Shown here: one piece after another, positions 38,815-47,902 of the stretch | Layout of the letters: each line of letters begins with the position of its first letter | How positions within the stretch are numbered: the stretch's first letter is position 1 | DNA from: Protula sp. h YS-2021 | Taxonomy: Eukaryota; Annelida; Polychaeta; Sabellida; Serpulidae | DNA length: 64,000 nt | Assembly (NCBI GenBank): GCA_949752745.1 | Contig: OX457024.1 | Coordinates: forward strand, 106,100,692 to 106,164,691 | Direction: 5' to 3' | Translations under genes and position numbers: made by a program | Notes under the pieces: model-generated | What the model was told of the DNA's origin: nothing | Seen by the model: the letters and a program-made list of their open reading frames with translations, nothing else | Databases searched by the model: none

Positions 38815-41800
38815 GGACGCCACATGCAAACCGATAGGAATACCCCAGCTTACGTGTAACGTAAGCTGGGCTAAAAAGGAACCCTAAGTAACGAGTTTAC
38901 CACTCAAACGTGTTTTGCCCAAACACGACGTTTAACATTTTTTTTTATTTAGCGGGGTGGGGGGGAGGGGGGGAGGGTGCAACCCCTGAATCCCACCGCC
39001 TTTCCTTGGATCCGCCACTAGCGAGAAAAGTACCAAGAGCTGCGCTAATTCCAGGACGCGCCCGGCCGTGTCCACGCAGATCAGCACGTTGCCATCGCCC
39101 CTCATCGTCTCCACGATCTTTGCTGAAATATAAATGTAACGGTGAGCTTATTGGCGTCACGGTTACAACTTCCGGTTTGCAATGTGCATTAAAAGTCACT
39201 CAATGATATTCACAGAAATTTCACGTTCACATGAGTTCCCCCGGACGGAGTTCACATGAACACGGAGTTCATATGAGCACCAGGTTCACATGAGTACGGG
39301 GTTCACATGAGCACGGGGTTCATATAAGCACGGGGTTCACATGAGCACGGGGTTCATATAAGCACGGGGTTCACATGAGCACGGGGTTCATATAAGCACG
39401 GGGTTCACATGAGCACGGGGTTCACATAAGCACGGGGTTCATATAAGCACGGGGTTCACATGAGCACGGGGTTCATATAAGCACGGGATTCACATGAGCA
39501 CGGGGTTCATATAAGCACGGGGTTCACATGAGCACGGGGTTCATATAAGCACGGGGTTCACATGAGCACAGGGTTCACATGAGCACGGGGTTCACATGAG
39601 CACGGGGTTCATATAAGCACGGGATTCACATGAGCACGGGGTTCATATAAGCACGGGGTTCACATGAGCACGGGGTTCATATAAGCACGGGGTTCACATG
39701 AGCACAGGGTTCACATGAGCACGGGGTTCACATGAGCACGGGGTTCATATAAGCACGGGATTCACATGAGCACGGGGTTCATATAAGCACGGGGTTCACA
39801 TGAGCACGGGGTTCATATAAGCACGGGGTTCACATGAGCACAGGGTTCACATGAGCACAGGGTTCACATGAGCACGGGGTTCACATGAGCACGGGGTTCA
39901 CATGAGCATGGGGTTCATATAAGCACGGGGTGTACATGAGCACGGGGTTCAAATGAGCACAGGGTTCAAATGAGCACAGGGTTCACATGAGCACGGGGTT
40001 CACATGAGCACAGGGTTCACATGAGCACGGGGTTCACATGAGCACGGGGTTCACATGAGCACAGGGTTCAAATGAGCACAGGGTTCACATGAGCACGGGG
40101 TTCACATGAGCACGGGGTTCACATGAGCACAGGGTTCACATGAGCACGGGGTTCACATGAGCACAGGGTTCAAATGAGCACAGGGTTCACATGAGCACGG
40201 GGTTCACATGAGCACGGGGTTCACATGAGCACGGGGTTCACATGAGCACGGGGTTCATATAAGCACGGGGTTCACATGAGCACGGGGTTCAAATGAGCAC
40301 GAGGTTCACATGAGCACGGGGTTCACATGAGCACGGGGTTCATATAAGCACGGGGTTCACATGAGCACGGGGTTCAAATGAGCACGAGGTTCACATGAGC
40401 ACGGGGTTCACATGAGCACGGGGTTCATATAAGCACGGGGTTCCAGTACAGTTCACTTCAACCGATATCGGATAATCCAATACAGTGGTTAAACAGGTAT
40501 TTTCAAGGACCAAGTGAAAAAGAACCCATTATAATAAACAGCGGATACACTGACGTCCCATAATTTGAGAGACAGCTTTCAAATCAGTAGTGACAACTGG
40601 ACTTAAAGAACTATTCCTGTATTTGAAACCATAGTTATGACGTCATGGATGTGTGACCCTGGAGACATATGGCGTTTGGCAATACGAACAGAAGTGTGAT
40701 TCAAAGGTCTCCCACCACGGAAACCATCTCCGCCCACTGTCTCCCACCACGGAAACCATCTCTGTCCACAGTCTCCCACCACGGAAACCATCTCCGCCCA
40801 CTGTCTCACTGCGTAATAACTAGGCCTTCTGTTTGTAGATATGTCTCGTATAAACAACGCAAAATGACAGGAAACAGGCGGGCATGGATCAATAATATTT
40901 AATTCAAGTGTATTAAAAAATACTTCAGGTTTAGTTCAGTCTGGAGGCAATACGACGACAGATTTGGAGATTTTTTAGCATCCCCCGGGGGTGGGGGGAG
41001 GGGGAGGGGGAGCTGCTTACTCATGAGCGTCTCGTCACAGACGCGCCTCCTGGGCTGCTTGTTGTCGGCGTTGTAGGCGTCCGTGATGAGCAGGTGCGGC
41101 CTCGTGATGCCGTCCAGCATGCACCCGTTCAGATGCCTGACACACATAAGAAACAAGAAATAAAACAGAGGCAGTCAGCATGCACCCGTTCAGATGCCTG
41201 ACACAAGAAATAGAACAGAGGCAGTCAGCATGCACCCGTTCAAGCGCCTGACACACACAGGAAATAGAACAGAGGCAGTCAGCATGCACCCGTTCAAGCG
41301 CCTGACACACACAGGAAATAGAACAGAGGCAGTCAGCATGCACCCGTTCAAGCGCCTGACACACACAGGAAATAGAACAGAGGCAGTCAGCATGCACCCG
41401 TTCAAGCGCCTGACACACACAGGAAATAGAACAGAGGCAGTCAGCATGCACCCGTTCAAGCGCCTGACACACACAGGAAATAGAACAGAGGCAGTCAGCA
41501 TGCACCCGTTCAAGCGCCTGACACACACAGGAAATAGAACAGAGGCAGTCAGCATGCACCCGTTCAAGCGCCTGACACACACAGGAAATAGAACAGAGGC
41601 AGTCAGCATGCACCCGTTCAAGCGCCTGACACACACAAGAAATAGAACAGAGGCAGTCAGCATGCACCCGTTCAGATGCCTGACACACACAAGAAACAAG
41701 AAACAGAACAGAGGCAGTCAGCATGCACCCGTTCAGATGCCTGACACACACAAGAAACAAGAAATAGAACAGAGGCAGTCAGCATGCACCCGTTCAAGCG

Positions 41801-44510
41801 CCTGACACACACAAGAAATAGAACAGAGGCAGTCAGCATGCACCCGTTCAGATGCCTGACACACACAAGAAACAAGAAACAGAACAGAGGCAGTCAGCAT
41901 GCACCCGTTCAGATGCCTGACACACACAAGAAACAAGAAATAGAACAGAGGCAGTCAGCATGCACCCGTTCAAGCGCCTGACACACAACTAGAACAATTT
42001 ACGAGGGAATTGTGTATTTCACAGCAGGTCTCCTGGAGGTTCCAACCGCAGATCAATCTATTACATTTCTCTATGTTAAAATGTAAACACGTTATACTGA
42101 CACAACAAAGATAACGAAAGGCTGCTTCAACCAATATTTTGAGCATTATGAGTGAGTTCTGAGCATTTTGATATATGTTTTGATATATATACCGTTCTTT
42201 TTTGTGGTTGAAATCGACCATGTAGACGATCTCCTCCTCGCCGTCCTTCACGATCTTCCACATCGTACCGCCAATCATGTGACCCGCCGGCAGGGGCGTT
42301 ATCTGTAGGCCGTGACCCTTGCCTGCCAATGACGCAATCCAAACAAACATCTATTTACAAAGACGACAAGTTTGCGGAGTAAAATACATCAGAAATACAA
42401 GTATACAGTAGAACCTCTTCATAACGACATCGGATGTAACGACACACAGCTTATGACGACATCGGATATAACGACACACTGCTTATGACGACATCGGATA
42501 TAACGACATACAGCTTATGACGACATCGGACATAACGACACACAGCTTACGGATTATCTTGACCCTTTTCAGTTTCTGTTCAAAATTGTCAGTTATAGCT
42601 ACAAATGGATATACCAACACAATTTCTCGATCACAATCGTGTCGTTATTGCGATACATTTTTTACCTTTCAAAACCCGGAAGCAGAATAAAAGCATCTCA
42701 ATCCCCCCCCCCCCTCCTCCCCCCTTAATCCATGTACAAACTGAGATAAGAAAACAGTCAGCGCTCACTGGGATACAGAAAGCACGCACCTTTAAGGCTA
42801 ACAGTCTGTGAATATTTGAGCTGCTGTATTTTGTCAAATGCCGAATCCACATCGTCCAGAGTGAACATGTCGAACTCTTCTGTATTATGCCGCGACTAAA
42901 ACACAAGCCATTATCGCCGCTCAACAAGTGTCACATTCTAATGCTTCTCGACCTCAATACATAGAGAAAAACCGAATCACAAAGAATTCGTTTTTTTTTT
43001 CTTTTGTTTTCTATGCAGTGTATATATAGTATAATATAATAACAGAATAGAAAAACAAGTGAGTTGAACACATCGTATGAGGTCGGAACACATCGTATGA
43101 GGGCGGAATACACCGTATGAGGTCGGTCAACCGCCTGGCACTTAATCGTGCAGGCCGGCAAGTCGCAAAATATTCTATAACCCTTTACCATTATTTCAGG
43201 TTTCAAATACACTAAATAATCGGAAAAATTGGAAAACCTCAGAAAATTGACAATGAAATGGGTTCCGACCAAATTGTATTTTTGGCACTTTGGACCACTT
43301 CTAATTGGTGTTTCCACACACATACATTCAATCGTCAATTAAATTCATAGACATCAACAGTTACAGTAAAACTCCTTCACTACGGACACAGAAATGTTTA
43401 TTTGACAGCAGGAAATTCACATCCCATTACCATTTAAGGTGTCTTTTTATTTTATTCAGTGACTTTATCCCTGGCTATGACACTCTCTCCACCCCCCCCC
43501 CCCCCTTGCTCTCTGTTTTGGTGCAGGCATGATCCCCCCCCTCTTCCTCTCTCTCTCTGTCTCTCTCTCTCTCTCTCTTGGTACTTGAGGTCTCCCTCTC
43601 TCCCCTTTCGTCTTTTTCCATATTTCTCTCCCCCATGTCTCCCATCCTCTGACCTTTTCTCACCTTCCCTTTCCCCTTTTTTGACCCTCCCCCCCCCCCC
43701 CCATTTCTCTGTCTGTCTGCCCCCCTCTCGCTATTTGCCTTCACCTTTCTCTTTCTCTGCCCCGCCCCCATCCCCCGTCTCACATCTCGGTGCTGGCACC
43801 ATCTCACCTGGTACAGATCATACATAAACATCTGGCCCATCTTGTAAACGGGCACTGTGGCGTAGATCGGACAGTGAAGGCCGCACTTCCCGACCATGTA
43901 CGGCAAAGCACCCAAATGCAGGGGGTCTGGATACGACAGTAACACAGCGTCGATTTGATTTATGTACCTGGAATACAAGTAAGCTGGTGTTTTTAATCAG
44001 TTACGAGAAATGCACTCGACATAATTTTTTCTGGCACATCTATCAAGCCAGCAAGTTATATCTTTCAGAAAATACCAAGACAGAAATCTACTGGAAAGTC
44101 AACAAATAGTACTGAAAGTACTTTCCGCACAGGTTCTTTAATATATGACCACGTTCCTCAAGATGAGCTTTACACTACAGCCAGTTTATAACGGCACTGG
44201 ACACAATGACAACAGCTTATTACGACGCAATTATCTGGACCCATGTAAGCTTCCTGTTGTTTGAAACTGTCGATTACAACAACGTATCACGACACATTTT
44301 CTCGATCCCGACCATGTCGTTATAACGGAGATACACTGTGCCTGTTTTAGTCACGACTTACTTCTTTAAATTGTCAATATGGTTCATACTGAAAGTCTCA
44401 TCCCAGCCGCAATCAAGAAGGAATTTGAACTCATCCACTTGCAGCAAGTAACAAGGCGGTGACTCGCCGTCGGCCCCGGAAAAGGCTTGCAGCTTGATAA
44501 TCGACGTCAT
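21155..44510 (-). CDS. CPSF2: CPSF2 (CPSF100), 5' eight coding exons; gene continues beyond what was found
   Basis: Cleavage and polyadenylation specificity factor subunit 2, a nuclear scaffold that pairs with the endonuclease CPSF3 in the mRNA 3'-end processing complex. Exons: 44510-44362, 43967-43808, 42895-42790, 42322-42193, 41136-41021, 39122-39034, 21758-21660, 21277-21155 (972 nt, 324 codons). All junctions are GT-AG and phases agree throughout. The product begins [19 protein letters not shown] and carries the degenerate metallo-beta-lactamase motif [12 protein letters not shown] (residues 62-73), where the zinc ligands of active family members are missing, as is usual for CPSF2. PAGHMIGG (150-157), RGDGNVLI and [14 protein letters not shown] also match the family. 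The visible part covers the lactamase fold and the start of the beta-CASP domain; family members are about 750-800 residues. No later exon was found between 1 and 21154, so the rest should lie past the left edge unless the locus is broken. Confidence 0.96.
21660..21758 (-). CDS. CPSF2: CPSF2 coding exon 7
   Basis: Acceptor gttgctag, 99 bp, donor gttaga. It encodes [20 protein letters not shown] and onward to EFAKSQ. It lies 17.3 kb downstream of exon 6. Its first 11 nt and the acceptor are the edge copy of the giant array at 21748-29520. Confidence 0.95.
21748..29520 (-). repeat. 7.8-kb 26/27-bp minisatellite seeded by the CPSF2 exon 7 acceptor
   Basis: The array is a mosaic of two related subunits: about 27 bp (cctagcaacaagaaccgcac, atcgtat) and about 26 bp (cccagcaacatgaagcatac, atgtat). 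By length it holds roughly 290 subunits (estimated, not counted). On the minus strand the first type reads ttcttgttgctag|GATACGATGTG, identical to the intron end and exon 7 start of CPSF2. It fills nearly half of intron 6. A block of about 1.1 kb is duplicated inside it with an offset of 1261 bp (about 25.7-26.8 kb and 27.0-28.1 kb). Confidence 0.96.
29590..30900. repeat. 38-bp minisatellite with a higher-order repeat, decaying rightward
   Basis: Units of 38 bp (cttacgttttggtgggggag, tcactcgtgcctaagtta) are near-identical to about 30280 and then degenerate progressively to about 30900. An 8-unit block of 306 bp is repeated: the variant gtgcgtaagttgc occurs at 29685 and again at 29991. Confidence 0.94.
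30901..31589. other. Intron 6 spacer with a mobile-element end
   Basis: No exon seen. The segment near 31268 (acagtggcggata) resembles the element end beside CPSF2 exon 6 at 39008-39019 and is followed by a G-rich stretch. Confidence 0.4.
31590..33715. repeat. Degenerate 51-bp minisatellite
   Basis: About 40 diverged copies of a unit of about 51 bp (ttgcgttgatgcgcggttct, tattttggaccagtgcgcat, gtttatttaac). High divergence suggests an old array. Frames on both strands stay partly open but encode no domain. Confidence 0.93.
33716..34690 (+). mobile_element. Tandem-core element A, left part
   Basis: Diverged units of about 115-230 bp share aagccgtatgca, atgcctcataccaaaaataa, gaaatcggat and gtaggaggagatgcatttt. 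The same family resumes at 37840-38760, so this looks like one element split by insertion of the 114-bp array element. Confidence 0.6.
34691..37830 (+). mobile_element. Tandem-core element B (114-bp units) with terminal hairpin, nested in element A
   Basis: Core of about 22 units of 114 bp from about 34905 to 37482 (attatcgcccaatgttccct, attatcgcccacctgaaaaa, atcatattttcgggtcatag). The period is 38 codons, so frames up to 386 codons stay open without meaning. The tail has a gacgggcggacagacaga tract and a near-perfect stem-loop at 37801-37830 (agccctgttggct/agccaactgggct), then an A-run. The plan matches 6536-8100. Confidence 0.6.
37831..38873 (+). mobile_element. Tandem-core element A, right part with hairpin end
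   Basis: The unit family of 33716-34690 continues to about 38760, followed by an (AACT)n microsatellite (38776-38812) and a perfect stem-loop at 38844-38870 (cccagcttacgt/acgtaagctggg). Confidence 0.6.
38874..39033. mobile_element. Repetitive-element end inside CPSF2 intron 6, 14 bp from the exon 6 donor
   Basis: A poly-T/G-rich tract followed by ccttggatccgccact, ending at 39019. The start resembles the segment near 31268. Confidence 0.4.
39034..39122 (-). CDS. CPSF2: CPSF2 coding exon 6
   Basis: Acceptor atttcag, 89 bp, donor gtactt. It encodes (T)[19 protein letters not shown] and [11 protein letters not shown] repetitive-element end (ggatccgccact) lies only 14 bp past the donor. Confidence 0.96.
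39226..40443. repeat. 17-bp minisatellite in CPSF2 intron 5
   Basis: About 70 copies of a 17-18-bp unit (ttcacatgagcacgggg), with an alternating variant ttcatataagcacgggg and higher-order blocks. The array lies between exons 6 and 5 and does not overlap either junction. Confidence 0.96.
40706..40803. repeat. Three-copy 34-bp repeat
   Basis: Three direct copies of ctcccaccacggaaaccatc plus about 14 bp in CPSF2 intron 5. It looks like a young array. Confidence 0.85.
41021..41136 (-). CDS. CPSF2: CPSF2 coding exon 5
   Basis: Acceptor tgtgtcag, 116 bp, donor gtaagc. It encodes (R)[20 protein letters not shown] and onward to [10 protein letters not shown]. Its first 22 nt are repeated in every unit of the upstream 54-bp minisatellite, so the acceptor has about 15 near-copies in intron 4. 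Confidence 0.96.
41116..41985 (-). repeat. 54-bp minisatellite seeded by the CPSF2 exon 5 acceptor
   Basis: About 16 copies including the exon copy. On the minus strand each unit reads tgtgtgtcag|G and then the first 22 nt of exon 5 (exactly, or with the HLNG to RLNG variant). Most units are 54 bp, with some of 61-62 bp. Because 54 is a multiple of three, copies stay in one open frame that reads [12 protein letters not shown] repeatedly. The array fills about 80% of intron 4. Confidence 0.96.
42193..42322 (-). CDS. CPSF2: CPSF2 coding exon 4
   Basis: Acceptor ttggcag, 130 bp, donor gtatat. It encodes [19 protein letters not shown] and [17 protein letters not shown]. The conserved H153 sits in PAGHMIGG. 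Confidence 0.96.
42405..42665. mobile_element. Pogo/Tc1-type MITE with internal tandem repeats
   Basis: Starts cagtagaacctcttcataac and holds about four 31-bp repeats (gcttatgacgacatcggata) to about 42545. It ends near gatcacaatcgtgtcgttat. The terminal motifs are typical of short non-autonomous DNA transposons. It lies in CPSF2 intron 4/3 flanking sequence. Confidence 0.5.
42790..42895 (-). CDS. CPSF2: CPSF2 coding exon 3
   Basis: Acceptor ttttag, 106 bp, donor gtgcgt. It encodes [20 protein letters not shown] and onward to SQTVSLK, a clear CPSF2 match. Confidence 0.96.
43058..43128. repeat. Three-copy 23-bp repeat in CPSF2 intron 2
   Basis: Three copies of acacatcgtatgaggtcgga with minor changes. 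Confidence 0.75.
43480..43800. repeat. Pyrimidine-rich CT/C tract in CPSF2 intron 2
   Basis: Poly-C runs and a (CT)n stretch occupy the 5' part of intron 2 as plotted on the plus strand. On the transcribed strand this is GA/G-rich. No gene. Confidence 0.7.
43808..43967 (-). CDS. CPSF2: CPSF2 coding exon 2
   Basis: Acceptor ttccag, 160 bp, donor gtgaga. It encodes residues 50-103 with the inactive lactamase motif [12 protein letters not shown] and the conserved [14 protein letters not shown]. Confidence 0.97.
44170..44345. mobile_element. MITE-like fragment in CPSF2 intron 1 flank
   Basis: Shares motifs with 42405-42665: ttataacggcac, cttattacgacgcaatta, ttctcgatcccgaccatgtc, gttataacggag. 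Position relative to exon 1 places it in intron 1. Confidence 0.4.
44362..44510 (-). CDS. CPSF2: CPSF2 coding exon 1
   Basis: Residues 1-49 plus two bases. It starts at the family-typical MTSIIKLQ and ends ...HIDNLK plus AA, followed by donor gtaagt. The start codon fits the known N-terminus of the family. Confidence 0.96.
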
Positions 44511-44524
44511 GGTCAAGTCAGCTG
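44511..44524 (-). promoter_or_regulatory. Possible 3' splice site 11 nt before the CPSF2 start codon
   Basis: On the minus strand the sequence reads ttaatttcctcag|CTGACTTGACC and then ATG. This pyrimidine-rich tract ending in AG suggests that the start-codon exon is preceded by a separate 5' UTR exon. Confidence 0.4.
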
Positions 44525-47500
44525 AGGAAATTAATACAAATGTTCGTCAATTCGTTCAAAGATACTTTTTTATCATTTCATAAACTGCGATATTTTGGAC
44601 GTATTTTTATGAAATTTCTGGCGATGTCCCAGGTTGAAACCACCCCCCCCCCCTTTCCAAAAAGAAAAAAAAATCGAAAAAAATGTCTGTCAAACTTTGG
44701 GTTTCCTGAGACTGCTTAACGCAAAGTTTCAGCAGTTGCCCCCCCCCCCCCCCCTCTTCATGAAAAGTTGAACATTGAGGTAGCCACGTTTTTACAACGG
44801 GGGGGGGGGGGGAGACAAACTTTCGTAACGGAGGAGGGCCGAAAGATGCTATGGCCCCAATTCTGAAAAGTGGGGGGTGGGCTGAGGCCCCCTGGCACCC
44901 CCGGTGGCTACGCCTATGTTGAAACTGACCTGAAGGGGCACAGATTTCCTGGTATGCTATTATGAGGGCGGGGTGTAAATTTGAGGGAAAGGGCTCGTGA
45001 CATCGAAATGCCCTTTGTCGGGGGATGGGAAGGGGGAGATTATTATTTCACCCACGAAGTATCTATTACAAAACGGTCATTTTACACACCACAATCACCC
45101 ATCTTAAATGAGGATTATAAACACAGCACTTTTCAAATCGATAAACTTATACCGAGATACGTATAACTCATCGGTAGTTATTCTGGAATACCTACAGCAG
45201 AAAGTAGGTCAGTGTATCGGTAGTTATTCCGGAATACCTACAGCAGAAAGTAGGTCAGTGTATCGGCTGTTATTCCGGAATAACTACCGACGACTACCAC
45301 AAACTGCTCAGACAAAAAAAAAATAGTTTCTCAAATGCTTCAAAAATTCTTTTTTATTTAATAGGGTGTTTTATAAGCCTTTCGGCGTTTGCTAGAGGCC
45401 TTCAAAGTAAGAAGAAAATTATATACAACCTCCTGTGTTACGCTTTCTTTTAAATAGGACATATGTAAAAAAAATCACAAATCTTCTACAACAGCTGATA
45501 TTTGTTTGCGAACACTGAGCATCTTTTTTGCATAAAATGTAGAAGTAACTACTTTTAAAGGAGTACCCCACAGACTCAATAGGCGATATTTTTGATTTCC
45601 GTGACAGGTGGTATGACCCATTACATTCATCTAACTCATGCAACCGCAGCGAAAGAGAATCCCCTGTTTACCATGACATCAGTGATATCTTTAGAAATTT
45701 TGGCATTGCGTCCTGGGACGCAATGGGCTTGAAAAAAATGCGCCCCGACCGAAAATGTTGCGTCCCGTACCCCCAAAGAACGACATTTTTCTTGTAAAAA
45801 ATATTGTTGGTGCAGACAGATACAACAATAAATCTTATCTATTTATGACAAATAAGCGTGCCCAGAATAAAAATTAAATGCTGCATAATCTTTTTTCTCT
45901 TTACTACTTTTTTAGTCGCCGACTTTGGGACATCAGTGAAAAAATGCGTCCGCTGGGACGGAGCGTCTTGAAAAAATGCGTCCCGGCGAAATAAACGGAG
46001 GACACAGAGGTAAGAAATCTGATGACATGATTGACTTTTTTAAACTATAATGCTGAATATTTGTGGGAGGGGGGCTGTCAAACAAATATAGCCATCGCTC
46101 CCCTAATACTGCCCATAAATATTTAGTAAATTATTTCATTGAGAGGAATACAGTTTCTTTTTCCTGTTTTACCCTTTTTCATTCATTCGTAATGCCAAAT
46201 ATTTTCCGGACATTTTAAACTGTACAATGGCTTGTATTTTTACAGACAACGGCGCTTAGTTCACGGGCAAGTGACAGATAAATGAATATCATGAATTTGA
46301 AAAAAAAAATAGACATCAAGTTTTCGGACAGTTTTTTTTACAAAGTTCGGCAAGTGTACTAACATATACTTCGCTGATTACTCGGTTGACCATACAGAAT
46401 TCACAGAGCTTGATTTCATTTGTACGAATCTGATACAGGAGAACCATGTATGCGCTTATTGTGGTCTTGTAGCCTTGTTTTGTTTTCTTCCGCCATAATT
46501 CATTTTTTACAGACGCATGTACCGGCATTTGAACGGTGAACTTGCATGCTCTGTGGAATTTATACCAAACGATTACTGCAAAAAATTGCAGTCAAGCTCC
46601 CCTTCGCAAGCGACTTTTACTGCCGGCCCATAAATGAGCACATGCAGACCTGTACTGTACAAAACTAATAGGGTTCAGCTGCGATGATTTAGGTACTATA
46701 TTATCACCCATCGCTTATGACTTTGCTTCCCTAGCACTTTAGCATGTTTGTTTTATCATTAAATTATATATATATTGCTGTGTGTTATAATAATGGCTTC
46801 AGTTTAAAAAGACTAACAATATTGTGCTATAAATATCCCATATATACCTACAAACAATAAAAATCCCTATTATCGCTAACTACCGTATTGTCAGTCAATT
46901 TCACTTCCCCGAGGAAAGTTCATTTATGAAGAGTGTATCGCACTGTTAAAGAACAACTGACCCTTGAAAAGATAAACACAGAGTTGATGGACATTTTTAT
47001 TTATCTAGCCATACTGTGCCTCTCTCAGTGTTTAATATTCTCTAACATTGATGAAAAAGATGCATCTGAGTGTCCAAGTCTGCGGAGTAAAAAGATGTTA
47101 TATACAATAAACCGAACCGCCGTTGAGGCTGACTGTCGGACAACAACGCATTGCATTGAAGATCGGCTCTGCTTGTTGAAAAAAAAATTGGGCACAGATT
47201 TAACCCAAAATTAAAGATTTTCCGACTATTTGGACAATATTTAAAGGTCACAGAATGGGTTAACATGTTTTTATTTGCTTTCACAGCTTTGAAGTTTATT
47301 CGCCTTTGAGAAACCGCAGCTGATTTGCAAAGGGTGTACCTGCCGTACATGAACACAAATCAAGTGAACTTTTGAAAAAAAAATTTCCACCTTTTTGACT
47401 AAATGTTAAATAACTGAATGCAAACTGAGAACAGTATGTAGAAATTAGAGACAATGTTTTCAAAGTACCTCAAGGCTCGTATTCTTGGCCCAAATTCGTT

Positions 47501-47902
47501 TAAATTTTATGTTAAAGTTATTACTATTGTGCAAAAGATTAACAAAGTTAAATGGCAATGATATTTGTAAATTGTGTAAAATCATCACAAACAATTTGTC
47601 AAAATTAAATCAGCAATTCAAATAAAACAATTTTTATTAAATGTCAATAAAGTAAATTTCATGGAATTTAGCCTCAAAAGTTTTACAACAGAGGTTTAGA
47701 AGTACTGTACTTTAAAAGGTGAAAAGATTTCACGTGTTAATTTCTTTGTGTCATTATAAACGTTATGCAGTCTTAACGTATTCACTCTTCTATCCTTTCT
47801 ATGTAGAAATATGGAGTGGCACTTGTGTATGATTGTGAAGAAAACGTACACCCTTGTTGTACGTATATACACATATATATATACTTTTGGATGCTCAGTG
47901 TT
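44525..47902. other. CPSF2/CKS1 intergenic region, no gene seen
   Basis: Poly-C and poly-G tracts lie near 44642, 44739 and 44800. A duplicated block of about 54 bp (ggaatacctacagcagaaag) lies at about 45175-45290. A degenerate repeat with aaaaatgcgtccc motifs occurs near 45700-45990. None of the open frames shows a recognised domain. Confidence 0.45.

Noticed and set aside
46561..46572. tataccaaacg as a remnant of the missing gypsy 3' LTR
   Set aside because: Only about 9 bases agree with the LTR end and the neighbouring sequence does not match.
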